Shown: positions 5,821 through 6,031 of the stretch, one piece after another
How the letters are laid out: every line of letters begins with the position of its first letter
Position numbering within the stretch: the first letter of the stretch is position 1
Assembly (NCBI GenBank): GCA_030673955.1
Contig: DAOVBF010000086.1
Span: 1 to 6,031, forward strand
Length of the DNA: 6,031 bases
Reading direction: 5' to 3'
Source: Deltaproteobacteria bacterium
GTDB taxonomy: Bacteria; Myxococcota_A; UBA9160; SZUA-336
Notes under the pieces: model-generated
Databases searched by the model: none
What the model saw: the letters and a program-made list of their open reading frames with translations, nothing else
What the model was told of the DNA's origin: nothing
Translations under genes and position numbers: made by a program

Positions 5821-6031
5821 GAGCGTCCATGGCCTCATCGCCAGCGCGCAGCCCCGCGCTGACGGCTGCCTCCAGGTGCGGCCCCACCAGATAGTCGCCG
5901 GCGAAGAACAGGCGTCGTTCCCGTCGGCGCTGCTGCGCGTCGCGCAGCAGCGCGATCTGGCGATAGCGTCCGACACCGAAGCACGGCATGGCCTGGGGCA
6001 GGCGGTACAGGCGCTGCGCTCGCACACGCGC
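5795..6031 (-). CDS. FAD-dependent amine oxidase / protoporphyrinogen oxidase-like protein, C-terminal part only
   Basis: The frame is open to the window edge and ends at TGA (5797-5795), leaving 78 C-terminal residues; the N-terminal part with the Rossmann dinucleotide motif lies beyond the window. The sequence RLFFAGDYLVGPHLEAAVSAGLRAG is the flavin-contacting C-terminal motif of the amine-oxidase/HemY/phytoene-desaturase superfamily (GD...P..E.A..SG..A). Upstream, LPQAMPCFGVGRYRQI matches the usual W/L-P-x-A-x-P-x-F-x-x-G segment. The family includes protoporphyrinogen oxidase, carotenoid desaturases and monoamine oxidases; this fragment cannot tell them apart. A GTG at 6025-6023 is in frame but starts inside the conserved fold, so it is not the true start. 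The last 26 bp overlap the end of mutS2 on the other strand. The tail after the motif (about DEAMDALSAPASPR) is not conserved and lies partly in the overlap. Confidence 0.8.
   Translation of the reverse strand, partial: ARVRAQRLYRLPQAMPCFGVGRYRQIALLRDAQQRRRERRLFFAGDYLVGPHLEAAVSAGLRAGDEAMDALSAPASPR
5807..5846. terminator. Stem-loop across the mutS2 stop codon, possible 3'-end signal
   Basis: CGCTGGCG (5807-5814) pairs perfectly with CGCCAGCG (5839-5846) over a 24-nt loop. Inside the loop, CGCT (5815-5818) pairs with AGCG (5822-5825), enclosing the mutS2 TGA. It lies at the junction of the two converging genes, where both transcripts need to end. There is no U-run on either side. GC-rich coding DNA gives such stems by chance, so a terminator role is only suggested. 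Confidence 0.3.

Overview
This window holds ordinary chromosomal sequence from a GC-rich bacterium: codons mostly end in G or C and the genes are closely packed. The gene types (a phasin-like coiled-coil protein, glutaryl-CoA dehydrogenase, the cell-wall recycling etherase MurQ, and MutS2 with a C-terminal Smr domain) would fit a Gram-negative heterotroph of the deltaproteobacterial/Myxococcota kind. No marker gene here fixes the taxon, so that is a guess. I see no rRNA, tRNA, CRISPR array, insertion sequence or phage gene.

Layout. (1) 1-807, plus strand: most of a 3-oxoacyl-ACP synthase III (FabH-like), cut at its 5' end by the window edge. (2) 808-1008: a 201-bp gap with a strikingly AT-rich stretch (about 871-910) inside GC-rich DNA. 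It carries three TTGAC motifs, a 5-1-5 palindrome and a plausible sigma-70-type promoter, followed by small GC hairpins and a strong Shine-Dalgarno sequence. (3) 1009-1341, plus: a 110-residue charged coiled-coil protein whose C-terminus resembles phasin/PhaE-type polyhydroxyalkanoate proteins. (4) 1384-2550, plus: a complete glutaryl-CoA dehydrogenase, 42 bp downstream and probably in the same transcript. (5) 2554-3405, minus: murQ, convergent with gcdH (3 bp between stop codons). (6) 3421-5820, plus: full-length mutS2, divergent from murQ across only 15 bp. (7) 5795-6031, minus: the C-terminal 78 residues of an FAD-dependent amine-oxidase/protoporphyrinogen-oxidase-like protein, whose 3' end overlaps mutS2 by 26 bp.

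How they may work together. Glutaryl-CoA dehydrogenase yields crotonyl-CoA, which can enter beta-oxidation or, after hydration, polyhydroxybutyrate synthesis. A phasin-like gene directly upstream fits a carbon-storage/acyl-CoA theme, and the FabH-like enzyme also works on acyl thioesters, but this link is inference from gene order. murQ (peptidoglycan sugar recycling) and mutS2 (DNA recombination control/ribosome rescue) look like independent housekeeping genes.

The most notable points are in the non-coding parts: the 15-bp divergent gap with a possible leaderless mutS2 promoter, the AT-rich control region, an exact 11-bp inverted repeat on both sides of the phasin-like gene, and stem-loops at both tail-to-tail junctions. 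I found no convincing new multi-gene system.
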